Assembly: GCA_015066115.1 (NCBI GenBank)
Contig: SVOZ01000010.1
Coordinates: 1 to 61,114 of the forward strand
From: Oscillospiraceae bacterium
GTDB taxonomy: Bacteria > Bacillota > Clostridia > Oscillospirales > Ruminococcaceae
Length of the DNA stretch: 61,114 nt
Reading direction: 5' to 3'
Each line of letters begins with the position of its first letter. Within the stretch, counting starts at the first letter, position 1. Positions 9,386-17,675 of this stretch are shown piece by piece. The notes beneath the pieces were generated by a model. That model had not been told where the DNA came from and searched no databases. It saw nothing but the letters and a program-made list of their open reading frames with translations. The position numbers and the translations under genes were made by a program.

Positions 9386-9418
9386 AAAAAAAGAGTGAGC
9401 TTAAAGCTCACTCTTTTT
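9386..9418. terminator. Bidirectional terminator between bofA and ABC ATPase gene
   Basis: AAAAAAAGAGTGAGC / GCTCACTCTTTTT stem with T-runs usable on both strands; serves two convergent genes. Confidence 0.9.
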
Positions 9419-9427
9419 AGTTTACGA

Positions 9428-10570
9428 TTAGATAACGAGAATTGCTTCGGTTTCCTTATCGAAAACGTGAAGTCTGTTAGCGTCGATAGCAACCTCAATG
9501 TCGTCACCACTGAGAACTGTTGTTCTGGGAGCAACTCTTGCGGTGAGGGTGATACCCTCGCAGTTAAGATAAAGATAGGTTTCAGCACCCATAAGCTCGG
9601 TGATCTCAACCTTACATTTGATCTTACCGGTTGTTGCATTGGCAAGGAAAGCCTCCTCATCCTTAATGCACTCAGGACGGATACCTGCGATAACCTCTTT
9701 GCCTACATAAGGCTTTAAGTCAACGCCCTTAAGCTTAGCCTCAGGGATAACAACCTGATACTTAACGCCCTTCTTGGTCTTGGTATCCTCAGAACCAAAC
9801 TCTACCATATACTTGCCGTCTTCCTCGAGGAGAACCGCATCGATAAAGTTCATTTGAGGAGTTCCGATAAATCCTGCAACGAATACGTTAACGGGCTTGT
9901 TGTAAAGATTTGTAGGACTGTCAACCTGCTGAATAAGACCATCTTTCATAACAACAATTCTGTCAGCCATGGTCATAGCTTCGGTCTGGTCGTGGGTAAC
10001 GTAGATAAAGGTGGTTCCGAGTTTCTTATGAAGCTTAGAAAGCTCGGTCCTCATCTGTGCACGAAGCTTAGCATCGAGGTTTGACAAAGGCTCGTCAAGA
10101 AGGAATACCTTAGGCTCACGAACGATAGCACGGCCGAGAGCAACACGCTGACGCTGACCGCCGGACAAAGCCTTGGGCTTTCTGTCAAGCAGGTGGGTTA
10201 TATCAAGAATTCTGGCAGCCTCTTCAACACGCTTTCTGATTTCCTCCTTGGGAGTTTTGCGGAGCTTAAGACCGAATGCCATATTCTCATAAACAGTCAT
10301 GTGAGGATAAAGAGCATAGTTCTGGAAAACCATGGCGATGTCTCTGTCCTTAGGAGCAACGTTATTGATAAGTCTGTCTCCAATGTAGAGCTCACCGTCT
10401 GTGATTTCCTCAAGTCCTGCTACCATACGAAGAGTGGTTGACTTTCCGCATCCCGAAGGACCAACGAAAATAACAAATTCCTTATCCTTGATTTCAAGGT
10501 TGAAATCAGAAACAGCAGTAACGCCGCTGGGATAAGTTTTGCCAATGTTTTTAAAAGATAAGCTAGCCAT
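9428..10570 (-). CDS. Sugar ABC transporter ATP-binding protein (MsmX/UgpC type)
   Basis: 380 aa. Walker [10 protein letters not shown] (37-45), ABC signature LSGGQRQR (about 136-143), Walker B VFLLDEP followed by the D-loop SNLDA, and switch His in [11 protein letters not shown]. The C-terminal 130 residues form the TOBE/MOP regulatory domain ([25 protein letters not shown]). This is the multi-sugar family that energises carbohydrate importers; in Firmicutes one stand-alone copy often serves many transporters. No permease or binding-protein gene is adjacent, fitting a shared MsmX-like ATPase. Ribosome site AGGAGG at normal distance. Substrates cannot be inferred. Confidence 0.93.
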   Translation of the reverse strand: MASLSFKNIGKTYPSGVTAVSDFNLEIKDKEFVIFVGPSGCGKSTTLRMVAGLEEITDGELYIGDRLINNVAPKDRDIAMVFQNYALYPHMTVYENMAFGLKLRKTPKEEIRKRVEEAARILDITHLLDRKPKALSGGQRQRVALGRAIVREPKVFLLDEPLSNLDAKLRAQMRTELSKLHKKLGTTFIYVTHDQTEAMTMADRIVVMKDGLIQQVDSPTNLYNKPVNVFVAGFIGTPQMNFIDAVLLEEDGKYMVEFGSEDTKTKKGVKYQVVIPEAKLKGVDLKPYVGKEVIAGIRPECIKDEEAFLANATTGKIKCKVEITELMGAETYLYLNCEGITLTARVAPRTTVLSGDDIEVAIDANRLHVFDKETEAILVI

Positions 10571-10864
10571 TAAATTGACCTCCTGTATTTTATGCTTTTA
10601 CAACTTACAAATTAAATTCGCATACCTCCGCGAATTATACTACTAAATAATATATCAGTTTATCGTCTTGAATACAATCGACTTATCTACCAAATATTTG
10701 TGTTTTTTTTGTGTTTTTTGCTCAATATTGCATAAAAAAGCAATATTTTCCCATTTCCAAGGCTTTATGGTAACCAATAAAAAAGTGCAACTTTTGTGCA
10801 AATTGCACAAAAGGTCTTTTATGTTTTTTCCTTATACTAATTTTACCACTTTTCTAAGCAAAAA
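10571..10864 (-). promoter_or_regulatory. Regulatory region upstream of the sugar ATPase with two palindromes
   Basis: AT-rich spacer without a gene. A TATAAT -10 box (minus strand) lies at about 10636-10641. Directly downstream is AATTCGC / GCGAATT (10615-10621 and 10630-10636, 8-nt loop), at or just after the likely start of transcription. Farther upstream CTTTTGTGCAA / TTGCACAAAAG (10791-10801 and 10803-10813) is a perfect 23-bp palindrome of operator type, and AATATTGC / GCAATATT lies at about 10724-10747. Which regulators bind is unknown; neither palindrome fits the catabolite-repression cre consensus. Confidence 0.5.
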
Positions 10865-11323
10865 TCAAGAAATAAGTTTAATATAATCAATATTTTTTTC
10901 TGTATTTAAAACTGCACAGGCAACAATTTTTTCATCAATCACAACAAGTTCGGCGACCGCATCCGTTTTACTGCTGTTATTCTTTATTTTGTAGCTGTAT
11001 CGCACGGCTCTTTTTCCACGGTAAGCCTCAAGCGAAAGTCCCTGACTTTTTTGCAAGGCTTCATAAGAATGATAAATTGATGTAAACTCAGTTGGTATCA
11101 AAATTTCGGTTATCTCAAAGGGCTCTTTTTCACATTGCCAGCCGTTTGATTTTATAAACGCTACCCTTTGTGCATTATCCGAGGCGAAAAGATCTGCTAC
11201 CTTTGCAGAGGCGGGTGTGCTGTTTTCTCTGAGAGGAAGCAGGGCAGTTGCAAGACCTGCAAGCAGGCACACTGCAATTAAAACGGCATTTTTATAGTTT
11301 TTCTCTGTTTTTATAACTTTCAT
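10865..11323 (-). CDS. DUF4830 membrane-anchored protein
   Basis: 152 aa from ATG 11323, placed 8 nt behind GGGAG; the in-frame TTG at 11338 would include this site within the gene. One N-terminal transmembrane or signal segment (AVLIAVCLLAGLATALLPL, about 14-32) is followed by an extracytoplasmic domain with RVAFIKSNGWQCEKEPFEIT and LSLEAYRGKRAVRYSYKI, the pattern of the DUF4830 family of Clostridia. Function is not known. Transcribed alone; the next gene is 294 bp away. Confidence 0.75.
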   Translation of the reverse strand: MKVIKTEKNYKNAVLIAVCLLAGLATALLPLRENSTPASAKVADLFASDNAQRVAFIKSNGWQCEKEPFEITEILIPTEFTSIYHSYEALQKSQGLSLEAYRGKRAVRYSYKIKNNSSKTDAVAELVVIDEKIVACAVLNTEKNIDYIKLIS

Positions 11324-11448
11324 AAGGCTTGCTCCCAACTCGGTATTTATTTTTTATTATATTATTTTGTTTTATTAAAAATTCTAAGTCAATTTAAAAA
11401 ACTTACGACATACATTATATAAAAGAGAAAAACTGAAAGGAGCATACT

Positions 11449-12192
11449 ATGCCAAGCATTTATCTGAGTCCTTCAACGCAGGAATTTAATTCCTATGTAA
11501 CAGGCGGTAGTGAAGAATACTATATGAATCTGCTCGCCGACGCACTTGAGCCCTATCTTAAGGCAAATGGGATAACCTTTACAAGAAACGACCGCACCAC
11601 CAATGCCGCCACCGCCATAAGAGAATCAAACGCAGGAAACTACGACCTTCATCTTGCTCTTCACTCAAACGCCTCCCCTGCCGAATCCTACGGCAAAAAC
11701 AGAGGCATCGAGGTTTATTATTATCCCGGAAGCAGCAACGGTGAGAGGGCGGCAGAGATCTTTGCAGACAACTTTGAGAACATCTATCCCCTTTCTGATA
11801 TGGTCGAAACCCGCACCACAACAAGACTCGGAGAGGTGCGACAGCCCAAAGCGCCGTCAGCCTTTCTTGAGATAGGATACCACGACAACATTGACGATGC
11901 GCAATGGATAACAAGAAACATACCCGAAATCGCAAGAAATATTGCACAGTCACTGACGGAATACTTTGGACTTACCTTCAGAGAACCCGAACTTTCTCAG
12001 AGAGGGGTGGTGAGTCTTTCATCGGGAAGCCTCAATCTACGCGAAAGCCCCTCTATCTCCTCGCCTGTTCTCAGGCTTATTCCAAACGGAACGGTTTTAA
12101 ATGTACGAAACGGCTTCAACGGCTGGTACCAAACCAGCTATGACGGAGCAAACGGATATGTAAATGCCTCATTTATAAGCATTGATGATTAA
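11449..12192 (+). CDS. N-acetylmuramoyl-L-alanine amidase with SH3b domain
   Basis: 247 aa, ribosome site AAAGGAG. Residues 1-180 are an Amidase_3 domain: GGSEEYYMN carries the zinc-ligand Glu, LHLALHSNAS the zinc-ligand His, and AFLEIGYHDN the catalytic Glu. The N-terminal strand reads IYLSPSTQEFN, i.e. the usual first zinc ligand in GHGG is not present in the standard form, a trait of the YLSPS subgroup common in clostridia. Residues 187-247 form a bacterial SH3 wall-binding domain (LNLRESPSISSPVLRLIPNG and WYQTSYDGANGYVNASFI). No signal peptide, so export may be non-classical, as for spore-associated or lysis amidases. Confidence 0.87.
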   Translation: MPSIYLSPSTQEFNSYVTGGSEEYYMNLLADALEPYLKANGITFTRNDRTTNAATAIRESNAGNYDLHLALHSNASPAESYGKNRGIEVYYYPGSSNGERAAEIFADNFENIYPLSDMVETRTTTRLGEVRQPKAPSAFLEIGYHDNIDDAQWITRNIPEIARNIAQSLTEYFGLTFREPELSQRGVVSLSSGSLNLRESPSISSPVLRLIPNGTVLNVRNGFNGWYQTSYDGANGYVNASFISIDD

Positions 12193-12203
12193 GCTAAAAA
12201 CTA

Positions 12204-12232
12204 TTGACTTTGCCACTTATTTTGAGTATAAT
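12204..12232 (+). promoter_or_regulatory. Sigma-A promoter of tRNA-Thr
   Basis: TTGACT at 12204-12209, 17-nt spacer, TATAAT at 12227-12232; the tRNA begins 20 bp later. Confidence 0.8.
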
Positions 12233-12252
12233 AAACATCGGCGCTTAGGTGC

Positions 12253-12327
12253 GCTGATGTGGCTCAATGGCAGAGCAGTTCACTCGTAATGAACAGGTTG
12301 TCGGTTCGATTCCGACCATCAGCTCCA
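12253..12327 (+). tRNA. tRNA-Thr (anticodon CGT)
   Basis: Acceptor GCTGATG pairs with CATCAGC; D arm GGCTCAATGGCAGAGCA; anticodon stem-loop GTTCA-CTCGTAA-TGAAC gives anticodon CGT (reads ACG); T arm TCGGTTCGATTCCGA; CCA is encoded. 75 nt. Confidence 0.95.
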
Positions 12328-12366
12328 GAAAAAGAAAAGACACGCTCTTGCGTGTCTTTTCTTTTT
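12328..12366 (+). terminator. tRNA-Thr terminator
   Basis: AAAGAAAAGACACG / CGTGTCTTTTCTTT stem followed by T-rich sequence. Confidence 0.85.
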
Positions 12367-12369
12367 CAA

Positions 12370-12470
12370 CTAAATCCGTCATTACGGACGGGTTAAATCC
12401 ATCATAAATGGATGAGATCGCCTACGCGATGAAATCCGATTTCGTCGGGTTATAAACGGATAATTTTTAG
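12370..12470. repeat. Array of short palindromes
   Basis: Four small hairpins follow each other: CCGTCATTACGGACGG, ATCCATCATAAATGGAT, ATCGCCTACGCGAT and CCGATTTCGTCGG, joined by GAAATC/TTAAATC-like links. Related hairpin strings are found at 51110-51196 and 52005-52040. The array lies between the tRNA terminator and the Ldh2 terminator and contains no gene. Confidence 0.7.
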
Positions 12471-12472
12471 AC

Positions 12473-12507
12473 AAAAAACCGCCAACATCAAGTTAGCGGT
12501 TTTTTTG
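12473..12507 (-). terminator. Terminator of the Ldh2-type gene
   Basis: AAAAAACCGC...GCGGTTTTTTT stem-loop directly after the stop codon of the minus-strand dehydrogenase gene; symmetric enough to work in both directions. Confidence 0.85.
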
Positions 12508-12516
12508 TTTCTATTT

Positions 12517-13629
12517 TTATTTTTCCCAAGGGAAAACATACTGAGTAAGCCCGAGAGCATCGCGTACATCGGAAAATTCCTTTTGAACGGGCTCATTTAT
12601 GGGAACTCCGCTATCCTTTCTGTCAAGCCAGATCTCCCATTCCTTTTCGCCTGCTGTGTAAATTCTTTCTTGACCGGGAGCCTTTTTAGTTGAGCGGACC
12701 TCTCTTATAATATCGCCTGCTTTTTTGCGGCAGACATCTTCTCCGAGGAAATGATCGGTGTCAATTGCTATAAAGAAGTGGCCCAGATGGAAAGGAACCT
12801 TTTGGCCATTTTCGCCCTTACCTGTGAGGGCTTTTCCGTAATTTCCGTTTTGAAGAACGGCAGATAAAAACTCAACAAACATAGCAAAGCCATATCCCTT
12901 ATATCCGCCGAGCTCCTCGCCTATTCCGCCGAGGGTGGTAAGTGCGGCATCTCCGCCGCCTATTCTTTTAAGGGCGGTTGCAGCATCGCCGCTGACAGCC
13001 TTTCCGTCGGGTCCGACAACCGTTCCGGGAAGAATATCGTGGTCTATTCTCTGATAATACTCGAGCTTGCCGTTTTGGGTGATAGATGTAGCGCAGTCAA
13101 AGTTAAAGTCAAAATCCTCATCGGTTGGAACGCCGAGGGTCAAGGGGTTGGTTCCGAATGCTCCCTCAACGCCAAAGGTGGGAGCAACTGTAGGACGGGC
13201 GTTGGTTCCTGTAAGTCCGATACAGCCGTGCTTTGTTGCCATTGAGGTGTAGTAGCCTGCGATGCCATAATGACAGGAATTGCGCACAACCACCATACCC
13301 ATACCGTACTTTTTAGCCTTTTCTATTGCCATTTTCATTGATTTATATCCGATTACCTGACCCATACCGTCATGTCCGTCAACAACTGCGGTGGTTTCAG
13401 TTTCACGGACTATCTCAAAATTGGTTACGGGGTTTTGAATTCCTGCATTTATTCTGTCAATATAAACGGGTTTAAAGCGGTTAACGCCGTGTGACTCAAT
13501 TCCTCTTTTATCCGAGGTGAGCAAAACGTCTGCACAAATTTCAGCATCCTCACGAGGCACGCCGACGCCGACAAAAGAATCTGTTACAAAAGAATAAAGA
13601 GTTTGCCAATCAACTACATGTCTTGCCAT
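12517..13629 (-). CDS. Ldh2/MDH2-family malate/lactate-type dehydrogenase
   Basis: 370 aa, ribosome site AAAAGGAG. Family marks are DKRGIESHGVNRF (substrate-binding His/Arg region, about 40-52), VVVRNSCHYGIAGYY (catalytic His region), TGTNARPTVAPTFG and AFGTNPLTLGVPT. Members of this NAD(P)-dependent family (malate, (2R)-sulfolactate, ureidoglycolate, 2,3-diketogulonate reductases) act on 2-hydroxy/2-oxo acids, and the exact substrate cannot be read from sequence. GGIGEELGGYKGYGFAMFVE is the conserved C-terminal region. A LysR-type regulator is divergently transcribed 124 bp away and may control it. Confidence 0.88.
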   Translation of the reverse strand: MARHVVDWQTLYSFVTDSFVGVGVPREDAEICADVLLTSDKRGIESHGVNRFKPVYIDRINAGIQNPVTNFEIVRETETTAVVDGHDGMGQVIGYKSMKMAIEKAKKYGMGMVVVRNSCHYGIAGYYTSMATKHGCIGLTGTNARPTVAPTFGVEGAFGTNPLTLGVPTDEDFDFNFDCATSITQNGKLEYYQRIDHDILPGTVVGPDGKAVSGDAATALKRIGGGDAALTTLGGIGEELGGYKGYGFAMFVEFLSAVLQNGNYGKALTGKGENGQKVPFHLGHFFIAIDTDHFLGEDVCRKKAGDIIREVRSTKKAPGQERIYTAGEKEWEIWLDRKDSGVPINEPVQKEFSDVRDALGLTQYVFPWEK

Positions 13630-13708
13630 AATTTTTTCTCCTTTTGTTTTTTATCTAATTTTAGTATAGCATATTTAAAAATTTTTTAAATAACCAAAAA
13701 ATATACTG

Positions 13709-13737
13709 TTGCCATATCAAAAAAGTTATGGTAATAT
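13709..13737 (+). promoter_or_regulatory. Sigma-A promoter of lysR-type gene
   Basis: TTGCCA at 13709-13714, 17-nt spacer, TAATAT at 13732-13737; GTG start follows 17 bp later. The divergent dehydrogenase promoter has a TATACT -10 box (minus strand) near 13664-13669, so the regulator could bind between them. Confidence 0.65.
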
Positions 13738-13753
13738 ATTACAGGGTGATAAT

Positions 13754-14611
13754 GTGAATTTAAGGCAACTGAGATATTTTTACGAAACGGCAAAAAACCA
13801 AAGTCTTGCAAAAACAGCAAAAAAATATATGGTGCCGGCTTCCTCTGTTTCGGCGGCGATAAAAAAACTTGAGGATGAACTTGGAGTGAAGCTGTTTGAC
13901 CGCACCTCAAACAAGATAATTCTTAACTCAAGGGGCAGGATTTTTGCAAGCGAGCTTATGTCGGCTTTCGACAGGATAGACAGCGCTGTTGACAAGGTTA
14001 CATCTCCGGAACAGAAAACCCCTAAAATAAGAATACTTGTAAAGGCGCGTCCCAAATGGATAGCCGAGCTTATAGTTGAATATATGTCAACAAACCCCAA
14101 TGTTAATTTTATAATCTCAAATGATTACAAAAACGAATCTATCGATGATTTTGACATAGTAATTGACGAGCCTGCTGATAAATACAGCGAGTGGAAGCAG
14201 TTTTTGCTCAGCGTCGAGCTTCTTTGCGTCAAAGCGGCAAAAAACAGCAGATTTATCGGCAAGGAGCTCAGGTTTGAAAACCTTAAAAATGAGGATTTTA
14301 TTTTTCAGAGCCAAGGAAACAGCATGCGAAACAGGTACGAGCGGATTTGCAAAAGGCTTGCAATCTCCCCAAATGTTGCAATAGAGTGCAACGACAGACA
14401 GCTTTTGCAATATTATGTACAATCGGGGCTGGGACTTACTATTGGAACTTACAGGGCACTTAATGACAACACCCAGAATGCCATTGCGCCGCTTACTGTT
14501 GTTGACTTTAACGAAACGCAGAATGTCTGTGTTTTTTACAAAAATCCCCAAAACCGAAACACCGACATAAAGGACTTCTGCGACTTTCTTTACACCAAAA
14601 GATACATATAA
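13754..14611 (+). CDS. LysR-family transcriptional regulator
   Basis: 285 aa from GTG 13754 (site AGGGTGAT); an earlier ATG at 13709 falls within the promoter. The N-terminal winged helix reads NLRQLRYFYETAKNQSLAKT and SSVSAAIKKLEDELGVKLFD, the standard LysR pattern. The C-terminal effector domain is present at full length but divergent. Transcribed away from the Ldh2-type gene, the classical arrangement for autoregulation and control of the divergent enzyme. The effector is unknown. Followed directly by a strong terminator. Confidence 0.9.
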   Translation: MNLRQLRYFYETAKNQSLAKTAKKYMVPASSVSAAIKKLEDELGVKLFDRTSNKIILNSRGRIFASELMSAFDRIDSAVDKVTSPEQKTPKIRILVKARPKWIAELIVEYMSTNPNVNFIISNDYKNESIDDFDIVIDEPADKYSEWKQFLLSVELLCVKAAKNSRFIGKELRFENLKNEDFIFQSQGNSMRNRYERICKRLAISPNVAIECNDRQLLQYYVQSGLGLTIGTYRALNDNTQNAIAPLTVVDFNETQNVCVFYKNPQNRNTDIKDFCDFLYTKRYI

Positions 14612-14613
14612 AC

Positions 14614-14650
14614 AAAAAAGCTTTTGCGCATTTTGCGCAAAAGCTTTTTA
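14614..14650. terminator. Bidirectional terminator (GCGCA motif), copy 1
   Basis: AAAAAAGCTTTTGCGCA-TT-TTGCGCAAAAGCTTTTT is a near-perfect palindrome between two convergent genes. An almost identical hairpin lies at 15809-15846. Confidence 0.9.
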
Positions 14651-14652
14651 TT

Positions 14653-15711
14653 TTATTTGTCTTTTTCGCGGTTAAAACCCATATAGTGATTAAGTACAGT
14701 GTACGGTTTGGGCTCTGAGTTTTCGCTCACGATTATATCGGGACAATACTCGGTTTTTCCTGTTGAAAGATCAAACCTTGCAAGGCTGTATTCCTTATTA
14801 TCGTTTGCTCTGTAACGGTAATAATACCAGCCGTTTGCTATCCACTTATTGTTCACATGATTAGCGCTGTCCGCTGATTTGGCGTCATGCATTTTATAAA
14901 CTACATTATTTTCGCCTACCGCCCAAACATCTCCGTTATCATCACAAAGCAGACTATCCCCCGCCTGCGCCTCTTTTATATCAGTCACAGTATCGCTAAA
15001 AAAATCACAGGACACAATCTTCACCGGATTTGGAGCATCATATTTAAACCCAAACAAAAGCCCGTCCGATGCTACTTCTGTTGACTTATGTTCTTTTTCG
15101 ATTACTTCGCCTGTTTTTATGCAGTAGGCATGGGTTGTGTTATTATAGTTGCTGTATACCCAACCATCAGTTATAGCATCTATTGTAGCATAGTCAGCCA
15201 AGTTCTCGGTAAGGGTGCTGAGGCTGTTTGTCTGCAGATCGTAGGCGCAAAGCGTGTTGTCCTGCCAATTATAAAGCTTTCCATCGTAAAGAAGAGCATC
15301 ATAACCTATTTTTTCGGTTATATCCTTGTGCTTTTTAAAATCCCTGTAGTCCTCATCACAGGACGAGATAAAACCATAATCATCGCTGTAATTTTCAATT
15401 CCCATAAAATAATAGCGGCCACTAAAATTTCCTAAATAATTGTAACTACCTGAGTCGTATGACTCGCCGTTGTAATATAAGGTACAGTTTGCAGGATCTG
15501 TGTCACTTGCATAAACGATTACGGCGGCATCAAAACTGTCAACGGCAGTTGGCTTTTCAAGCTTTGTTATGTCCCATTTTGTTACCTCAGAAGCTTGCGA
15601 GCTGATTTGGCTTTCGCCGCTATCATTTTCTTTTACACTTTCGGAATTACAGGCAGCAAAAGAAAAAATCAGCAAAGCCGCTGTCAAGGCACAAAAAATT
15701 TGCTTTTTCAT
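14653..15711 (-). CDS. Lipoprotein with beta-propeller-like repeats
   Basis: 352 aa. Signal peptide with lipobox SFAAC (Cys about 21), followed by a Ser/Glu-rich linker. The mature part has repeated YYNG/YDSG/YFMG, LYNWQDNTLCAYDLQT, WVYSNYNNTTHAYCIKTGE, and WYYYRYRANDNKEYSLARFD segments, suggesting a DUF5050-like propeller in which each blade carries a Tyr/Trp-rich strand. Likely a cell-surface lipoprotein; ligand unknown. The gene is bounded on both sides by near-identical hairpins. Confidence 0.75.
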   Translation of the reverse strand: MKKQIFCALTAALLIFSFAACNSESVKENDSGESQISSQASEVTKWDITKLEKPTAVDSFDAAVIVYASDTDPANCTLYYNGESYDSGSYNYLGNFSGRYYFMGIENYSDDYGFISSCDEDYRDFKKHKDITEKIGYDALLYDGKLYNWQDNTLCAYDLQTNSLSTLTENLADYATIDAITDGWVYSNYNNTTHAYCIKTGEVIEKEHKSTEVASDGLLFGFKYDAPNPVKIVSCDFFSDTVTDIKEAQAGDSLLCDDNGDVWAVGENNVVYKMHDAKSADSANHVNNKWIANGWYYYRYRANDNKEYSLARFDLSTGKTEYCPDIIVSENSEPKPYTVLNHYMGFNREKDK

Positions 15712-15808
15712 AATATCGACCTCCCGAGCTTATTATAACACAGCAAAACGCCACGACTCAACAGCTATTTTTTATCTGATTTTAAATTCTTTTTGCTTAA
15801 TTTTAAGC

Positions 15809-15846
15809 AAAAAAAGCTTTTGCGCAAAATGCGCAAAAGCTTTTTA
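15809..15846. terminator. Bidirectional terminator (GCGCA motif), copy 2
   Basis: AAAAAAGCTTTTGCGCA-AAA-TGCGCAAAAGCTTTTT; same stem as copy 1 with a different loop. It ends the DUF4015 gene and with it the rpe-rnf operon. A smaller hairpin TTTTGCTTAA / TTAAGCAAAA adjoins at 15791-15811. Confidence 0.85.
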
Positions 15847-15849
15847 TTT

Positions 15850-17046
15850 TTAATAGTTTGCTGTTTTATTTGCAAAATACAGCGCGCAATCCTTGCAAGC
15901 AGTTTTGACATATTCTATCTGCTCGGAAGATAAGGCATCTGCCTGCATCTCTACCATCAAGGCTGTCTTTGATAAGGCGGCTTGTGATACAAGGGTTTCG
16001 AGCTTGGAGGCTGACTGTGAGCTTGTGTTGTCGCTCGGCTGATTTGCTAAATAATCTGCTCCAACAGCCGCAACATAAGTGTCAGCGGCAAAGGTTTTGG
16101 GGTCTGCCGCGCCGTAAATAACATTTTCAGCGTTTGCTGCCGCAGCGGCATCATACTCCAAAAGAAGCTTTGCGCCCTTATCGTTTAGCGCTGTTTTAAG
16201 GGACGCAGTAAACTGCATAAGAATATCTTTGTGCGAAACGGTTGCTTCAAGAGGGCCGAAATTTGCAAGCGAGAAGCTATACACATTCGGGAACATCACG
16301 CTTGAGACCATTACTCTTTCAAATCCTGCGCCTACAAGCTCAAGAGAAATATCTGTGATATACTTCTGAGCCTCTGCGCTGTAGGGATTTAACCAAGGCT
16401 TTCCGTTTTGCGCGTCAAGCCAGCTCCAGCTGTCGTTATTGGCGTATTTAATTTTAGCGGCCGAATTTTTTGTGCCTATTCTGTCCTTAAAGGCGTGAAT
16501 TTGTGCAATAGGAGTTACAGACGCTTGTTTTATCTGTGTTACGATTTGTGAAATATCCAAAACTGCCGTTGGCGAGACAGCTCCGACTGTTTTAGCCATT
16601 TCAACGCCACTCTGATAATAAATATTACCGGTTTCGTCTTTAAGCTGCAAAACAACTGCATTATATCCCTTTGACTTGATATTATCAAGGAAGGTGCCAA
16701 GTGTCACAGGATTTTTGGCAGTTTCAAGCGGCAGGTAGGCTGCAAAAAGTTCTGTTTCGCTAATATTAGGCTGTTCTGAAGATGTAATTGACGAGGAGTT
16801 AAGATCCCCCTGTCCTGCTGATGAAATTTGTGAGGAGCTTTCTCCGGGCCGCTCGGTTTTCTCTCCTTTTAAAAGGTTGATAAGCGGACCGGAAATGCTG
16901 TACCCGACAAAAACAAGAAGCAAAAGGATCACAACAAAAATCACCGTGTTGCGTATCTTTTTCTTTCTTCGACGAGAAGACGTGTCAAATATCCTGTCAT
17001 ATTTTTTAATTTTGTAACCCTTATTCCTGCGAGATTTCAATCGCAT
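15850..17046 (-). CDS. DUF4015-like putative glycoside hydrolase, membrane-anchored
   Basis: 398 aa. A very basic cytoplasmic N-tail (RLKSRRNKGYKIKKYDRIF) precedes one transmembrane helix (about 33-52), then a Ser-rich linker and an extracytoplasmic TIM-barrel-like domain of the DUF4015 type: AVVLQLKDETGNIYYQS, PIAQIHAFKDRIGTKNS, WLNPYSAEAQKYITDISLEL, GFERVMVSSVMFPNV. These proteins are grouped with putative glycoside hydrolases (YngK/GH10-like) but activity is unproven. It starts 17 bp after rnfA and seems to be the last gene of the rpe-rnfCDEA operon, standing where rnfB would be expected in a canonical rnf cluster. Confidence 0.75.
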   Translation of the reverse strand: MRLKSRRNKGYKIKKYDRIFDTSSRRRKKKIRNTVIFVVILLLLVFVGYSISGPLINLLKGEKTERPGESSSQISSAGQGDLNSSSITSSEQPNISETELFAAYLPLETAKNPVTLGTFLDNIKSKGYNAVVLQLKDETGNIYYQSGVEMAKTVGAVSPTAVLDISQIVTQIKQASVTPIAQIHAFKDRIGTKNSAAKIKYANNDSWSWLDAQNGKPWLNPYSAEAQKYITDISLELVGAGFERVMVSSVMFPNVYSFSLANFGPLEATVSHKDILMQFTASLKTALNDKGAKLLLEYDAAAAANAENVIYGAADPKTFAADTYVAAVGADYLANQPSDNTSSQSASKLETLVSQAALSKTALMVEMQADALSSEQIEYVKTACKDCALYFANKTANY

Positions 17047-17063
17047 TCTCTCCTTTCAGAAGG

Positions 17064-17675
17064 TTAGAAAGGCAACTCATGCCCGATAAGTCCATAAAAT
17101 GCAAGGGATAGGATACCGATATATATAAGCGTTGCCGGGAGGCCTCTAAAGGGTGCCGGAATGTGAGGAGCGCGAAGCTTTCTTGTGCCCTCAAAAACAA
17201 GCACGGTTGCCATAAAGAAGGCCACGCCTGTTCCGAAAGAAAAGCCAAGCCAAGAGCTTAGGCCGATTTCGGCGCTTATAACAGAGTTATGTGCAGGGAG
17301 CAAAATTGCTCCGAGAGAGGCGCAGTTAAAAACTGCCAAAAGCAAAATTTCACTCATTTTGCGATATGTGTTAGGGAAAACAAAATAAAGCACCACGCTG
17401 GCTATAACATAAACCAAAATCAGCACCAGCACAAAAGTAAGCGGTTCGATATAAAGCCTGAAGCTCCATTTTCTTATTATCAGGTTTGCCGCCCAGGCAA
17501 AAAATCCCGAAGCGGTTGTGATGCAGGTCAAGAGAATGCTGAACTTAAACATAGTTCTCGGTGACTTCACCACGCTGAGCATACGGCTTGTTCCGAGCGC
17601 TCTTGTGAATATGGTGTTTTCAATAAACACTGCCGCAACTGCGGCAACAAAAAAGTCGAAAATAAACTGCATCAT
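17064..17675 (-). CDS. rnfA: RnfA-like membrane subunit with lost N-terminal Fe-S cysteine
   Basis: 203 aa with six hydrophobic helices, full length for RnfA/RsxA (about 190-205). Conserved parts are VFIENTIFTRALG (compare LVNNFVLVKFLG in RsxA), HIPAPFRGLPATLIYIGILSLAF (compare [23 protein letters not shown]), and LLLAVFNCASLGAILL (compare TTNCAVLGVALL). Canonical RnfA carries a membrane [2Fe-2S] Cys in LGLCPF; here the same place reads LGTSRM, with Ser 30. The second Cys (C118) is kept. The gene overlaps rnfE by 4 nt. In a normal complex RnfA and RnfE together hold the intramembrane cluster. Confidence 0.85.
   Translation of the reverse strand: MMQFIFDFFVAAVAAVFIENTIFTRALGTSRMLSVVKSPRTMFKFSILLTCITTASGFFAWAANLIIRKWSFRLYIEPLTFVLVLILVYVIASVVLYFVFPNTYRKMSEILLLAVFNCASLGAILLPAHNSVISAEIGLSSWLGFSFGTGVAFFMATVLVFEGTRKLRAPHIPAPFRGLPATLIYIGILSLAFYGLIGHELPF

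Noticed and set aside
9395..9718. ORF opposite the end of the sugar ATPase gene
   Set aside because: Complementary-strand shadow; the minus-strand gene has full ABC motifs through its TOBE domain.
10668..10886. 72-aa + strand ORF upstream of the ABC gene
   Set aside because: Phe/Cys/Leu-rich translation of an AT-rich promoter region, without ribosome site.
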